Positions 17,812-25,912 are shown, numbered from the stretch's first letter. The stretch is DNA of 64,000 nt from Micromonospora rifamycinica (GCF_900090265.1 NZ_LT607752.1:5214001-5278000), one strand, 5' to 3'. Program-made: numbers and translations. Notes: generated by a model not told the origin, from the letters alone.

Positions 17812-18672
17812 TTAAGTCGTCAGTGCGGCGATGTGCGCGGCTGTGGTGAGTCGCAGCAGTGCCACAGCCTTGTCGTCGTGAAGCTTGTTGCGTGGCCAGC
17901 GTCGTCCGTCCATGTCGTCTTCCTCGGCCTCGTGCACGGTCTCAACCAACCGTGCCGGGTGCTGGTTGGCAAGTGCGATCGCCGCTCGCCAGGTGGCAGG
18001 CGTCCGGTACTTGTCGATTCCGTCTGAGACGCCGTCGGTCATCGTCAGGACGACCGCGAAGTCACTGGCGGGCCACGTCGCCCGGACGGCGTGACGAGCG
18101 GCCTCCGGCTCTGCCTCGACGATCCAGTAGCCGCCAGCGCTGTTGCGGGCTCGTCTCTGCGCGTCGACCAGTGCGGCCCACTCGGCGGCGTGGTGAAAGC
18201 CGAATCCGCCTCGTTGCCGTATGGCTCTGTGCAGGTCCATGTGCTGGTCGAGCGCTACCTGTGCGAGCCGTTCGTCGCGGACCTGGTGGATCTCGCCGGT
18301 ACGAGTGAGCAGGACGACGGGACTGTCTCCGAGAACCAGGACGTCGATGTCGTTTCCGCACCATCGGACGATGCTCACCGTCGTTGACGGCGAGGCGTAG
18401 GGTCGGAGACCGTGCAGGTCGCGGACGTGTTGGATCGTTTCGGCCAGCGCGTCGGCCAGGTCGGCATCGGGGTGCTCGGTGAGGAGCTGTTGGAGGTGCC
18501 GCCCGACCTGCTCGGCGAGCCACCCGCCGTCTCGGGTGCTCGCCTGAGGTTGAGACGCACCGTCGAGCACGATGACCGCATTGGACGTGGTGAAAATGCG
18601 GTCCTCGGTGGGGCGGTTCCGGCCGGGCCGCTCGGCGGTGACTACTTCTGGTCGTGGATTCGTGGCGGACAT
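17812..18672 (-). CDS. PP2C-family protein phosphatase
   Basis: A 286-residue protein with a divergent PP2C fold: RPTEDRIF (metal-binding Asp24), AVIVLDGAS (Asp37-Gly38), DIDVLVLGDSPVVLL and VVLTMTDGVSDGID carry the acidic residues of the Mn/Mg centre, and HDDKAVALLRL near the C-terminus matches the last motif. PP2C enzymes remove phosphate from Ser/Thr. The ATG at 18672 lies inside the end of the upstream HTH gene (31-nt overlap), so the two are co-translated. No cognate kinase gene is in the window. Confidence 0.85.
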   Translation of the reverse strand: MSATNPRPEVVTAERPGRNRPTEDRIFTTSNAVIVLDGASQPQASTRDGGWLAEQVGRHLQQLLTEHPDADLADALAETIQHVRDLHGLRPYASPSTTVSIVRWCGNDIDVLVLGDSPVVLLTRTGEIHQVRDERLAQVALDQHMDLHRAIRQRGGFGFHHAAEWAALVDAQRRARNSAGGYWIVEAEPEAARHAVRATWPASDFAVVLTMTDGVSDGIDKYRTPATWRAAIALANQHPARLVETVHEAEEDDMDGRRWPRNKLHDDKAVALLRLTTAAHIAALTT

Positions 18673-19487
18673 ACGAGTTCGCTCCTGGTCACGGTGTCGC
18701 CGTCGTGTTCGCTGCGGACGACCATCGAGAAACGCTGAGTGCCGACGTGGGCGTAGAGGTCGGGCAGGTTGCGGGCGAGGTAGTCGATTGCGCCGACCGA
18801 GCCGAGCGCATGCACTCCCGCGACGATGAAGATGGTCTCTTCGTCGCTCAGGGCGAGGCGGCCGACGTAGGCGACATCGGCCCATCGTGGCGCGGCGGGG
18901 TCGTCCATCGGTGACTCGTAGACGCGGCTGCCGTCGCGTTCACGGATGGTCCACCGGCCGGTGTCGTCGGGCTCGAACGTCAGCGCGGGGTCGGACGCGA
19001 TGGCCTGGGCGGTGACCGGTGACGACTTCGGCCCGCAGATCGCGGCGACATCGCCTCGGGGCTGCCAGTTGCCGTCCGGCGCAATGTGGAAGTGCTCCAC
19101 CTGGAATGCCAGGTCGGCGAGGAGCTTCGTCAGTAGATCGGCGGCGCGGGTGTCTTCCGACGAGATCACCGGCAGCGCGCGGCCGGGTACCGCCCGCAGC
19201 GGCACGGCGACCGTCACCGGGCCGACACCGAAGAATGCCCGCTCGGCAGGGGGTGCGGTCTGCCGGATCTGGGTGATGCGTCCTCGGGTGAGCCCGAGTT
19301 CCTTGGCGATGGAGCTGAACGAGAGACCCTGGTCGGCCGCCGCCCGGTTGATCGCCTCGCGACGCAACCTTGCCAGCTCGACCGCTCGCTGCTGGTAGAC
19401 GGACATGAGTTCGCCGGCGAGCTTGGCCTGCCGGAGCGGGTCGGCTTCACGCCGTACGCGCTCGAAGCCGTCGTCACGAGTCTCCAC
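18642..19487 (-). CDS. HTH regulator with conserved C-terminal sensor-like domain
   Basis: A 281-residue protein. Residues about 20-80 are helical and end in a sigma-like helix-turn-helix: LSFSSIAKELGLTRGRITQIR. Residues 85-92 (AFFGVGPV) introduce an alpha/beta domain with GDVAAICGPKSSPV (CGPKSSP at 151-157), DPALTFEPDDTGRW, ADVAYVGRL and TIFIVAGVHALGSVGAIDYL. That resembles a ligand-binding or enzymatic fold I cannot name. It heads the minus-strand run HTH-PP2C-2H-EamA and its last 31 nt overlap the PP2C start. It is likely autoregulatory at the shared 277-nt region upstream. Confidence 0.75.
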   Translation of the reverse strand: METRDDGFERVRREADPLRQAKLAGELMSVYQQRAVELARLRREAINRAAADQGLSFSSIAKELGLTRGRITQIRQTAPPAERAFFGVGPVTVAVPLRAVPGRALPVISSEDTRAADLLTKLLADLAFQVEHFHIAPDGNWQPRGDVAAICGPKSSPVTAQAIASDPALTFEPDDTGRWTIRERDGSRVYESPMDDPAAPRWADVAYVGRLALSDEETIFIVAGVHALGSVGAIDYLARNLPDLYAHVGTQRFSMVVRSEHDGDTVTRSELVCPPRIHDQK

Positions 19488-19506
19488 GTGCGAAGTTTAG
19501 GACCCC

Positions 19507-19534
19507 TTGACAGGCGTCGGCGGGCGAGTAACCT
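19507..19534 (+). promoter_or_regulatory. candidate promoter for the 19765 operon
   Basis: TTGACA (19507-19512), 16-nt spacer, TAACCT (19529-19534) on the plus strand, inside the 277-nt region divergent to the HTH gene. Just downstream are near-inverted sequences CTTACACCC (about 19537) and GGGGGTAAG (about 19588), and a short CCGCT/AGCGG palindrome, which could be an operator. The distance to the first plus-strand gene is about 230 nt. Confidence 0.45.
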
Positions 19535-19764
19535 TGCTTACACCCGCTAAGCGCTCAAGCGGTTTCGGTGTGGAGCACTTGTTTAGAGGGGGTAAGCGTG
19601 GGAGCTGCGTTTCGTAGCTGCGGGCTTCAGCTCATGAGACCAGCGGCATCTGTCCAGAGCGCGAGCCTCCGACCTGGAGTCTGAGGCGATCTGGAACGCG
19701 TGGCACCGGTGCCGCTGGCACCAAGATCCGGGCCTGTCGGTCCCCCGTTACCTGTGGAGGTGTG

Positions 19765-19995
19765 ATGTCCGGCACTCATCGTCGATGCGGTTGGTTCTCG
19801 TCCTGGCGGGCTCGAAGGCGTGCACCGTCGCGACCCGGCCGGCACAGCGCCCCGACGAGTCCGCCCAGGGCCGCTGCCCCGCCCGCGCCGTGGTGGTCGG
19901 TCGGGGTGACCCGAGAGCTGCCCACACTGCGGTGCGCTCCGCTGCTGACGGTCGGCCAGGCACGTCGGGGCAACGTCGGGCGGTGGCCGCGATGA
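19765..19995 (+). CDS. small Arg/Pro-rich hypothetical protein
   Basis: A 76-residue basic protein starting MSGTHRRCGWFSSW and ending ARRGNVGRWPR; the later part reads WWSVGVTRELPTL then CAPLLTVGQ. Support comes from the strong GGAGGTGTG directly before ATG 19765 and from a 4-nt ATGA overlap between its stop and the next gene. It has no recognised domain. It is the first of three small genes in one operon, divergent from the HTH/PP2C run. The function is unknown. Confidence 0.55.
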   Translation: MSGTHRRCGWFSSWRARRRAPSRPGRHSAPTSPPRAAAPPAPWWSVGVTRELPTLRCAPLLTVGQARRGNVGRWPR

Positions 19996-20372
19996 CCCGT
20001 ACCGGAGGATCGGTCACCGCCACCACCCACCCACGGTGGTGTGCCCCCGAGCGCTGCGGTCATCTGGTCCCGCCGGTGGTGCCGCACCTGGCCCGCCGCC
20101 ATCGTGGCCCGATGCTCCGGGTCGGCCGGAGTCGGGCGGCCGGCCTCGTCGCGACGTACCTCATCAGCGGGGCGGTCCCGGGTGCGCCGCTGGTGGCCGT
20201 GCACGTGGCGTGCCGGGCCGGCAACGCCTGGGCCGAGTTGTCCCTGGCCCAGGCCACCGAACTGGCCGGGCAGCTGGGTGACCTGCTGAGCCGGGCGGCC
20301 GACGACCCGGACGCCGACCGGACCCATCCCGACCCACAGGGGCACGACGGGCAGGGGGACGGCGGTGAGTGA
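19992..20372 (+). CDS. small W-C-x4-C hypothetical protein
   Basis: A 126-residue protein whose N-terminal part has HPRWCAPERCGH, a compact Cys/His cluster that may bind zinc. A beta-like segment with AAGLVATYLISGAVPGAPLVAVHV and a helical LAQATELAGQLGDLLSRAADD follow. The start ATG 19992 overlaps the upstream stop (ATGA); upstream in-frame codons would overlap the preceding gene. It appears distantly paralogous to the next protein, sharing the C-terminal helix pattern and the Cys motif. The function is unknown. Confidence 0.65.
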   Translation: MTRTGGSVTATTHPRWCAPERCGHLVPPVVPHLARRHRGPMLRVGRSRAAGLVATYLISGAVPGAPLVAVHVACRAGNAWAELSLAQATELAGQLGDLLSRAADDPDADRTHPDPQGHDGQGDGGE

Positions 20373-20667
20373 GGTGGGGCGGCCGGTGGTCTGCCCGGCG
20401 TGGTGCCGGGGGTGCGGGCCGAACGACCCGATGCACCGGGGGTACCTCGCCACGGTGGGGCGGGAGCGGACCGGCTGGGTGAGCCTGCAACTGCTCGTCG
20501 ACCGGTTCGTCCGGCGCGAGGCGGCGGTCAAGCTGGACGCGACCCGGTACGGCATGAACCAGACCGTGCTGCTGTCGCCCGGTCAGGTCGACCGGCTCGT
20601 CGAGGAGCTGGCCCAGGCGCGGCGGCTGATGCGGGCACCGGTCGGCAGGGCGGGGGAGGGGCGGTGA
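20365..20667 (+). CDS. small P-x-W-C-x2-C hypothetical protein
   Basis: A 100-residue protein with VVCPAWCRGCGPND near the N-terminus, then YLATVGRERTGWVSLQLLVDRF, and a C-terminal helix VLLSPGQVDRLVEELAQARRLM. It starts at GTG 20365, overlapping the previous gene by 8 nt. The layout (Cys cluster, strand region, amphipathic helix) parallels the upstream protein, so the two may act together or have arisen by duplication. The role is unknown; regulatory or scaffold functions are only guesses. Confidence 0.7.
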   Translation: MSEVGRPVVCPAWCRGCGPNDPMHRGYLATVGRERTGWVSLQLLVDRFVRREAAVKLDATRYGMNQTVLLSPGQVDRLVEELAQARRLMRAPVGRAGEGR

Positions 20668-20720
20668 GCGGGGGCGGCCCGTAGCCCCGGGTGCCGGGGG
20701 CGTCGGCGAGGATCGCGGGC

Positions 20721-21263
20721 ATGTCCAGCGACCGCTTCATGCGTATCCACAGCCCCGAGTTCCAGGCGATGGCCGCCCGGGTCCTGCGGGTCACCCAGCT
20801 CACGTCCCGGCTGAACAGCCTTCCGTTCGACGACGAAGCAGGCAAAGCGGAGTTGTTCGCGCAGATCCTCGGCCGACCGCTGCCGCCGAGGGTCACCATC
20901 TACCCGCCGTTCTACACCGACCACGGCCTGCGCCTGGAACTCGCCGAGCGGGTGTTCGTCAACCAGAACTGCACGTTCCTGGACTATGCCGGCATCCGGC
21001 TCGCCGAGGGTGTGCTGGTCGGCCCGAGGGTCACCTTCATCACCGGCGGTCACCCGGTCGATCCGCAGGAACGGCGGGAGTGGCTGACCGGTGCGCCCAT
21101 CGACGTGGCCGAGAACGTGTGGATCGGGGCCGGCGCGACGATCCTGCCGGGCGTCAGCATCGGCCGGGACGCCGTGGTGGCGGCCGGCGCGGTGGTCGCC
21201 GACGACGTCCCGCCCGCCACCCTGGTCACCGGCCCCAAAGCGTCGGTACGCCGCCAGTGGTGA
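20721..21263 (+). CDS. maltose/galactoside O-acetyltransferase-family protein
   Basis: A 180-residue left-handed beta-helix acyltransferase. Features are PPRVTIYPPFYTDHGLRLELAERVFVNQNCTFLD, the catalytic-type His111 in GGHPVD, and hexapeptide turns in NVWIGAGATILPGVSIGRDAVVAAGAVV. Family members transfer acetyl from acetyl-CoA to sugars or related acceptors; the acceptor here is unknown. ATG 20721 has GAGGA upstream. It is a single gene between the small-protein operon and the minus-strand hypotheticals, and could be the last gene of that operon since only 53 nt separate them. Confidence 0.88.
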   Translation: MSSDRFMRIHSPEFQAMAARVLRVTQLTSRLNSLPFDDEAGKAELFAQILGRPLPPRVTIYPPFYTDHGLRLELAERVFVNQNCTFLDYAGIRLAEGVLVGPRVTFITGGHPVDPQERREWLTGAPIDVAENVWIGAGATILPGVSIGRDAVVAAGAVVADDVPPATLVTGPKASVRRQW

Positions 21264-21333
21264 TCCCCGGCCCGCCCCCGGTGTCGCCGGGTCGGGGGCG
21301 GGCCGGTCGCGTGGCCCGGCGACGTCGGCCCGG

Positions 21334-21813
21334 TCAGCGTCCGTCCCGGCCGGGTCGCGTCGCTGCCGGGGTGGCCTCGTGGCCGGGCATTCCGTGGGTA
21401 CGCCGCCGCTGCTTCATCTCCGCCTCGTAGATATGCCGTCGGCCGCCGGCCAACGCGTCCCGGGCGTACCGCTCGATCTCCTGGAACGTGGCGTAGTAGC
21501 CGTCGTCGAACTCCTCCACGATCTGGAACGTCCACCGGCCGGGCAGCAGGTTGCGCCCCAGCAGCTCCCGCGCGACCCGGTCGGCCACCTCGTCGTGCCC
21601 GGCCCCGCGCAGCAGCTCCACCACCCGGTCCAGGGTGAGATCCGCGCCGCCGACGAGCTGGTGCGCCGAGTAGAGGTGCCCGCGCACCCGGTGGACCGCC
21701 TCCAACGCCTCGCTCAGCTTGCCCAGCGCCTCGACCGTGGCGTCGTCGACCCCCGCCGGCCGGGCGTGCTCCTCGTCCACCGCACCGTTCTGACCTGCCA
21801 TAACCCCCGACAT
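21334..21813 (-). CDS. conserved hypothetical protein
   Basis: A 159-residue (or 155 from the second ATG, 21801) helical protein. It contains ALGKLSEALEAVHRVRGHLYSAHQLVGGADLTLDRVVELL then LLPGRWTFQIVEEFDDGYYATF, the latter with aromatic residues that look like a conserved core. The C-terminus is basic. No domain is recognised; similar proteins occur in actinomycetes. It is followed (in minus direction) by the acetyltransferase 3' end, with a 50-nt gap to the next minus gene upstream. Confidence 0.7.
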   Translation of the reverse strand: MSGVMAGQNGAVDEEHARPAGVDDATVEALGKLSEALEAVHRVRGHLYSAHQLVGGADLTLDRVVELLRGAGHDEVADRVARELLGRNLLPGRWTFQIVEEFDDGYYATFQEIERYARDALAGGRRHIYEAEMKQRRRTHGMPGHEATPAATRPGRDGR

Positions 21814-21863
21814 ACCCCCAAACCACCCCGACTATCCCGCTCCGGCGCGGGTGGCCGTCCCCG

Positions 21864-22376
21864 TCAGTCGGCCAGCCGGAACGCCAGTTGCGTCTCCCAG
21901 GTGTTCCGGTCGGGGTTGTCGTCCGGGCCGCTGTGGTAGATCTCCAGCCGGCAACCCCAGCGCTCGCCCGCGTCGGTGTCGTGGGCGTCCCAGCGCATTC
22001 CGTGCTGCTCCGCCCACGCCAGGAACGCCCCGGTCACCGCCACCAGGTCGTCGGGGTCGCCGACGTGGGTGGTGGTGAGGTAGCGGCCGGCGGGGAGCAC
22101 CTCGATGTGCATCGGCGCCTCGACGGCGACCTCGGCTCCGGCCGGCAGTGGCACCCCCGCCTCGATCTCCAGCTCACCGGCCATGTCGATCACGTGGTAC
22201 CGGATGAAGTCCGGGCCGGGCGGGATGACCCCCTGGGCGGCCACCCACGCGATCAGCTCGGACAGGGTGCCGAAGAACCCGCCGATGGTCCGCATGGTGA
22301 CCGACCGCCTGATCCCCACGTACGGCTGGGCGGCCCGCTCGACGATCACCGGCGTCACCGATGGCTGCGATGTCAT
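21864..22376 (-). CDS. GyrI-like effector-binding domain protein
   Basis: A 170-residue protein fitting the GyrI/AraC effector-binding (SOUL-like) fold: QPYVGIRRSVTMRTIG, then LSELIAWVAAQGVIPPGPDFIRYHVIDM, AEVAVEAPMHIEVLPAGRYLTTTHVGDPDDL and WGCRLEIYHSGPDDNP. Such stand-alone domains bind small hydrophobic ligands or drugs and sometimes protect gyrase. The ligand is unknown. The ATG at 22376 is chosen over an upstream ATG at 22460 because the family motif begins soon after it; the ribosome binding site is weak. Confidence 0.85.
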   Translation of the reverse strand: MTSQPSVTPVIVERAAQPYVGIRRSVTMRTIGGFFGTLSELIAWVAAQGVIPPGPDFIRYHVIDMAGELEIEAGVPLPAGAEVAVEAPMHIEVLPAGRYLTTTHVGDPDDLVAVTGAFLAWAEQHGMRWDAHDTDAGERWGCRLEIYHSGPDDNPDRNTWETQLAFRLAD

Positions 22377-22857
22377 GGATTTACGACACCATCCCGGTAC
22401 GACAAACATGGGGCGCGGCCTTCTCCGGAGGTGTTTCGCCTGGTCGCGCCGGCTCGCCACCGTACGCGCGTTTTGTCGTTGATCTGGTGCGGAGTCCGTC
22501 GGCTCCCGACAGGCCGCTTCCGTACCCGCCGAAATGAGCTATGGTGATCGATGTGACGGTTCCGGGAGCGGTGGTTGCGGCCCTTCGGTGGGATGGTCGC
22601 CCGGCTACCTGGAAGGCGGCTCCGCGCCGCTAAAGATCGGGTTTGCGTCGATAGTGACATTGAGCGATTCGTGGAGGCTGTTACCCGTCCTGGTGCCGGT
22701 GATCTGGCACGGGGAGGTGACGGCGGTGGTCCGAACGGCGGAACCTGCCCGCTGCTCGGCCCAGCGCCGCTCTTCCCGCTTTTCTGGGTACCCGAGGTGT
22801 GGCACGATCGTGGAACCTCCACCATCCCCCGTGAACACTCTCTCGACAGGAGCAATC
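22377..22857. other. intergenic region, probably promoters only
   Basis: About 480 nt between the divergent GyrI-like gene and the small peptide gene. Open frames here lack ribosome binding sites and family resemblance. It contains a GGGTACCC palindrome near 22788. No confident promoter hexamers were found. Confidence 0.4.
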
Positions 22858-23004
22858 ATGTCTGGTCGAAGGCTGGGCCGGCTGTTTGGCTCGCTCCTCG
22901 TGCTCGCCACCATCCTGGGTGGACTTGCCGTCAACGGCATCACCTCCGCCGACGGCAGCGCGCAGATGGCCGACGTCGTCTGGACCATGGGCAGCGCGCG
23001 CTAA
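22858..23004 (+). CDS. 48-residue exported or membrane peptide
   Basis: Encodes MSGRRLGRLFGSLLVLATIL and a further 28 residues: a basic N-terminus, one hydrophobic segment of about 14 residues, and a polar C-terminus ending DVVWTMGSAR. AGGAG precedes ATG 22858 at good spacing. It lies 63 nt upstream of the GGDEF-EAL gene, on the same strand, so the two are probably cotranscribed. It could be a signal or regulator peptide for the membrane sensor. It has no known family. Confidence 0.65.
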   Translation: MSGRRLGRLFGSLLVLATILGGLAVNGITSADGSAQMADVVWTMGSAR

Positions 23005-23067
23005 GCCTCTACGTCGTCCCCGCTCCCGGTGCCCTGGGGGCGACGTCTCTCAGGGAGAGGGTGGCGG

Positions 23068-25587
23068 ATGGCCAGTCGAGATCAGCGGCGTAAGTCCACC
23101 GAACGCGCCTGGTTCATCACCGCACCCCTGGCCCTGTTGGCCATCGTCTTCAGCACCGCGATCGGCGTCCTGCGCCCCGAATTCGGGGAGTGGGGCCTGG
23201 CGTTCGTTCTGTTCGTGGCGATGACGGGGATCAGCATCCCGGTGCTCAACGTCATCGTCCGGCGTCAGTCGGTCGGGGTGACGTTGACCGAGGTGCCCCT
23301 CGTCGTCGCGCTCTTCTTCCTGCCACCACTGATCGTGGTGTTGATCTATACGCTCTCCGTGCTGATCTGGAGCGCGTCGCACCGTTTCGCCCCGGCCAAG
23401 CTGTGGTTCAACGTGGCCAAGGCGGCGGCGGCCACCTCGCTGGCCGGGCTGCTCCTGCTGGCCCTGCCCCCGCTGGCCGGGGTCGGGCCGGGCACCTGGG
23501 GCATCCTCTTCCTCGCGGTCAACACGATCACCCTGGTCAGCCTGCTCTCGGTGGCCGGGGTGCACGTGCTGCTGCAGGGGTGGCAGGCCGGCCGGGAGGC
23601 GCTGCGCACCGCGCCCTCGGTCTTCCTCACCACCTCCATCAACGCCTCGGTCGGCCTGCTCGTCCTGATCGCCCTGAAGACCACCTGGTGGTCGGTGCTG
23701 CTGCTGGCCGCGTTGTTTGCGGCGCTATTCCAGGTCTACCGGTCGTACTCGCAGTTCTTCCGGCAGCACCGCACCCTCACCGGCATGTACGACCTCACCC
23801 GGCTGCTCACCAACAGCGCCGAGGGGGCGATCGCCGACATCCTCCTCGACCGGGTGCGCGGGCTGATGCAGGCCGAGTACGCCACCCTCTGGCTGCCCGC
23901 CCAGCGGCGGCACCCGGAGGTGCTGCTGACCGCCCGGGTGGACACCCCGGGCCTGCTCGACTTCGCGCCCACCCCGACGGTCTTCCGGGAACAGGCCCGC
24001 GAGCTGGGCAAGACCCTCTCCATCGGCCGGCTGCTCGGCGACGACACCGCCCTGCGCCGCGAGGTGGGCGCCAAACAGGTCAAGGACGCCATCGTGGTGC
24101 CGCTGCGCTCCGGCCAGGCGGTGATCGGCACCCTGGAGGTCACCAACCGGCTCAGCGACATCGGGCACTTCACCACCAGCGACATCCCCGTCTTCGAGAC
24201 CGTGGCCGCGCACGCCGCCGTCGCCCTGGAGAATTCCCGGCTGGTCGACCGGCTGCGGCACGACGCCTACCACGACGCGCTGACCACGCTGCCCAACCGG
24301 CGACGGATCACCGCCGCGCTGGCCGAGGCGGTCAAGATCCGTGCCCCCGGCGAGGTGGTCGCCGTGCTGCTCTTCGACGTGGACGGGCTGCGCCAGGTCA
24401 ACGAGTCGTTGGGGCACGCGGCGGGCGACAAGGTCCTCGTCGAGGTGGCCGAGCGGCTGCGCGCCTGCGCCCCGTCGTCCGCCCTGGTGGGTCGGGCCGG
24501 CGGCGACGAGTTCCTGGTCACCCTGCGGCTGGAGAACGCCGAGGCGGCGCTGGAGCTGGCCGCCCAGCTCCGGGAGCAGATCCGCGACGAGATCGTCTTC
24601 GACGCGCTCACCCTCGACGTGGACACCGCGGTCGGGGTGGCGGTGCACCCGGACCACGGCAGCGACGCCGCCGTACTGCTGCAACGGGTCGACCTGGCGG
24701 CCACCGCGGCCAAGGCGGTGCCGGGCAGCGTGCAGCTGTTCAATCCGGCGCTGGAGTCGCGGTCGCTGCGCCGGCTCGGGCTCGCCGGCGACCTGCGCCG
24801 CGCCCTCGACGAGGGCGAGCTGGAGGTCTACTTCCAGCCGAAGGTCACCCTGCGGGACCGCCGGCTGCTCGGGGTGGAGTGCCTCGCCCGCTGGGAGCAC
24901 CCGGCGCACGGCACGGTCTCCCCGGAGGACTTCGTCGCGGTGGCCGAGCACACCGGCCAGCTGGGTCGGCTGACCGAGTTCGTCCTCCGCGAGGGGCTGC
25001 GGCGCAGCCGGGACTGGAGCCACACCGGGCAGCCGCTGGCGGTGGCGGTCAACATCGCCGCCCGCTCGCTGACCGACCGGCGCTTCCCGGACCGGGTGGG
25101 CGAGCTGCTGACCGAGTACGGCGTCCCGCCGCAGCTGCTCACCGTCGAGATCCCCGAGGCGGCGGTGCTGGACGGCACCGAGCGGCCGATCCCCACCCTG
25201 CGTCGGCTGCGGGACCTCGGGGTCCGGCTCGCGGTGGACGACTTCGGCACCGGTAACTCGTCGCTGGCCCAGCTGCGCCGGCTGCCGGTGCACGAGGTGA
25301 AGGTGGACCGGTCGTTCGTGCAGGGGATGGCGACCGATCCGGGCGACCTGGCGATCGTGAACGCGGTGGTGTCGCTCTCCCAGCAGTTCGGCCTGGCGGT
25401 GGTGGCCGAGGGGGTGGAGAGCGAGCTGACCCTCGAACTCCTCCAGGACATCGGCTGCGAGATCGGCCAGGGCTTCCTGTTCAGCCGGCCGCTGCCGTAC
25501 GAGCGGCTGGAGGCCTGGTTCGGTGCCCAGGTGGACCAGGAGGCGACCGGGTCGGGAGTGCTCCCCAGGCTGCGTGCCGTGCTCTGA
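23068..25587 (+). CDS. membrane GAF-GGDEF-EAL cyclic di-GMP protein
   Basis: An 839-residue protein. The N-terminal 230 or so residues contain about seven or eight transmembrane helices, followed by a GAF-like sensor (about 250-400, including DAIVVPLRSGQAVIGTLEV), a GGDEF domain (GGDEF at 478-482, intact) and an EAL domain. The EAL signature is E-C-L at 604-606 (ECLARWEHP), with DDFGTG at 724-729, EVKVDRSFV and VVAEGVESE. It probably makes and breaks cyclic di-GMP, controlling development or morphology. The start ATG 23068 has GGGAGAGG upstream; an upstream GTG at 23029 is less likely. Confidence 0.93.
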   Translation: MASRDQRRKSTERAWFITAPLALLAIVFSTAIGVLRPEFGEWGLAFVLFVAMTGISIPVLNVIVRRQSVGVTLTEVPLVVALFFLPPLIVVLIYTLSVLIWSASHRFAPAKLWFNVAKAAAATSLAGLLLLALPPLAGVGPGTWGILFLAVNTITLVSLLSVAGVHVLLQGWQAGREALRTAPSVFLTTSINASVGLLVLIALKTTWWSVLLLAALFAALFQVYRSYSQFFRQHRTLTGMYDLTRLLTNSAEGAIADILLDRVRGLMQAEYATLWLPAQRRHPEVLLTARVDTPGLLDFAPTPTVFREQARELGKTLSIGRLLGDDTALRREVGAKQVKDAIVVPLRSGQAVIGTLEVTNRLSDIGHFTTSDIPVFETVAAHAAVALENSRLVDRLRHDAYHDALTTLPNRRRITAALAEAVKIRAPGEVVAVLLFDVDGLRQVNESLGHAAGDKVLVEVAERLRACAPSSALVGRAGGDEFLVTLRLENAEAALELAAQLREQIRDEIVFDALTLDVDTAVGVAVHPDHGSDAAVLLQRVDLAATAAKAVPGSVQLFNPALESRSLRRLGLAGDLRRALDEGELEVYFQPKVTLRDRRLLGVECLARWEHPAHGTVSPEDFVAVAEHTGQLGRLTEFVLREGLRRSRDWSHTGQPLAVAVNIAARSLTDRRFPDRVGELLTEYGVPPQLLTVEIPEAAVLDGTERPIPTLRRLRDLGVRLAVDDFGTGNSSLAQLRRLPVHEVKVDRSFVQGMATDPGDLAIVNAVVSLSQQFGLAVVAEGVESELTLELLQDIGCEIGQGFLFSRPLPYERLEAWFGAQVDQEATGSGVLPRLRAVL

Positions 25588-25617
25588 GCTGCGCTGATGC
25601 GGCACCCGGGGATCCGG

Positions 25618-25647
25618 TTTCACCCCCGGCGCGGTGCCGTGTAATGT
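25618..25647 (+). promoter_or_regulatory. candidate promoter of tRNA-Thr/tRNA-Met
   Basis: TTTCAC (25618-25623), 18-nt spacer, TAATGT (25642-25647), about 37 nt before tRNA-Thr. Confidence 0.5.
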
Positions 25648-25683
25648 ATCCCCTGCGCGACGCCCTCCGGGGTGATCGGGTAG

Positions 25684-25756
25684 GCCCCCTTAGCTCAGTC
25701 GGCAGAGCGTCTCCATGGTAAGGAGAAGGTCTACGGTTCGATTCCGTAAGGGGGCT
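25684..25756 (+). tRNA. tRNA-Thr(GGT)
   Basis: A 73-nt cloverleaf: acceptor GCCCCCT with AGGGGGC, anticodon stem TCTCC/GGAGA with loop ATGGTAA (anticodon GGT), T-arm GGTTCGATTCC. CCA is not encoded. Confidence 0.96.
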
Positions 25757-25782
25757 CAGAGGGTCCGGCTGGACCCGCCTGC

Positions 25783-25855
25783 GGCGGTGTAGCTCAGATG
25801 GCAGAGCAAGCGGCTCATAATCGCTGTGTCGCCGGTTCAAGTCCGGCCACCGCTA
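25783..25855 (+). tRNA. tRNA-Met(CAT), elongator type
   Basis: A 73-nt cloverleaf, acceptor GGCGGTG with CACCGCT (first pair G-T), anticodon stem AGCGG/TCGCT with loop CTCATAA, T-arm GCCGGTTCAAGTCCGGC. The first pair and D-arm are not those of an initiator. A lysidine-type tRNA-Ile(CAT) is less likely but not excluded. It is 26 nt after tRNA-Thr, probably cotranscribed. Confidence 0.9.
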
Positions 25856-25893
25856 CTCTCGTCCTCCGGGCTCATCCCCGGCGGCCGGTGGGA

Positions 25894-25912
25894 CGGGCGC
25901 CACTGGCGCCCG
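25894..25912 (+). terminator. terminator after tRNA-Met
   Basis: An 8-bp stem CGGGCGCC/GGCGCCCG with loop ACT, followed by C-T-T-T. The T-run overlaps the -35 of the next promoter. Confidence 0.7.
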
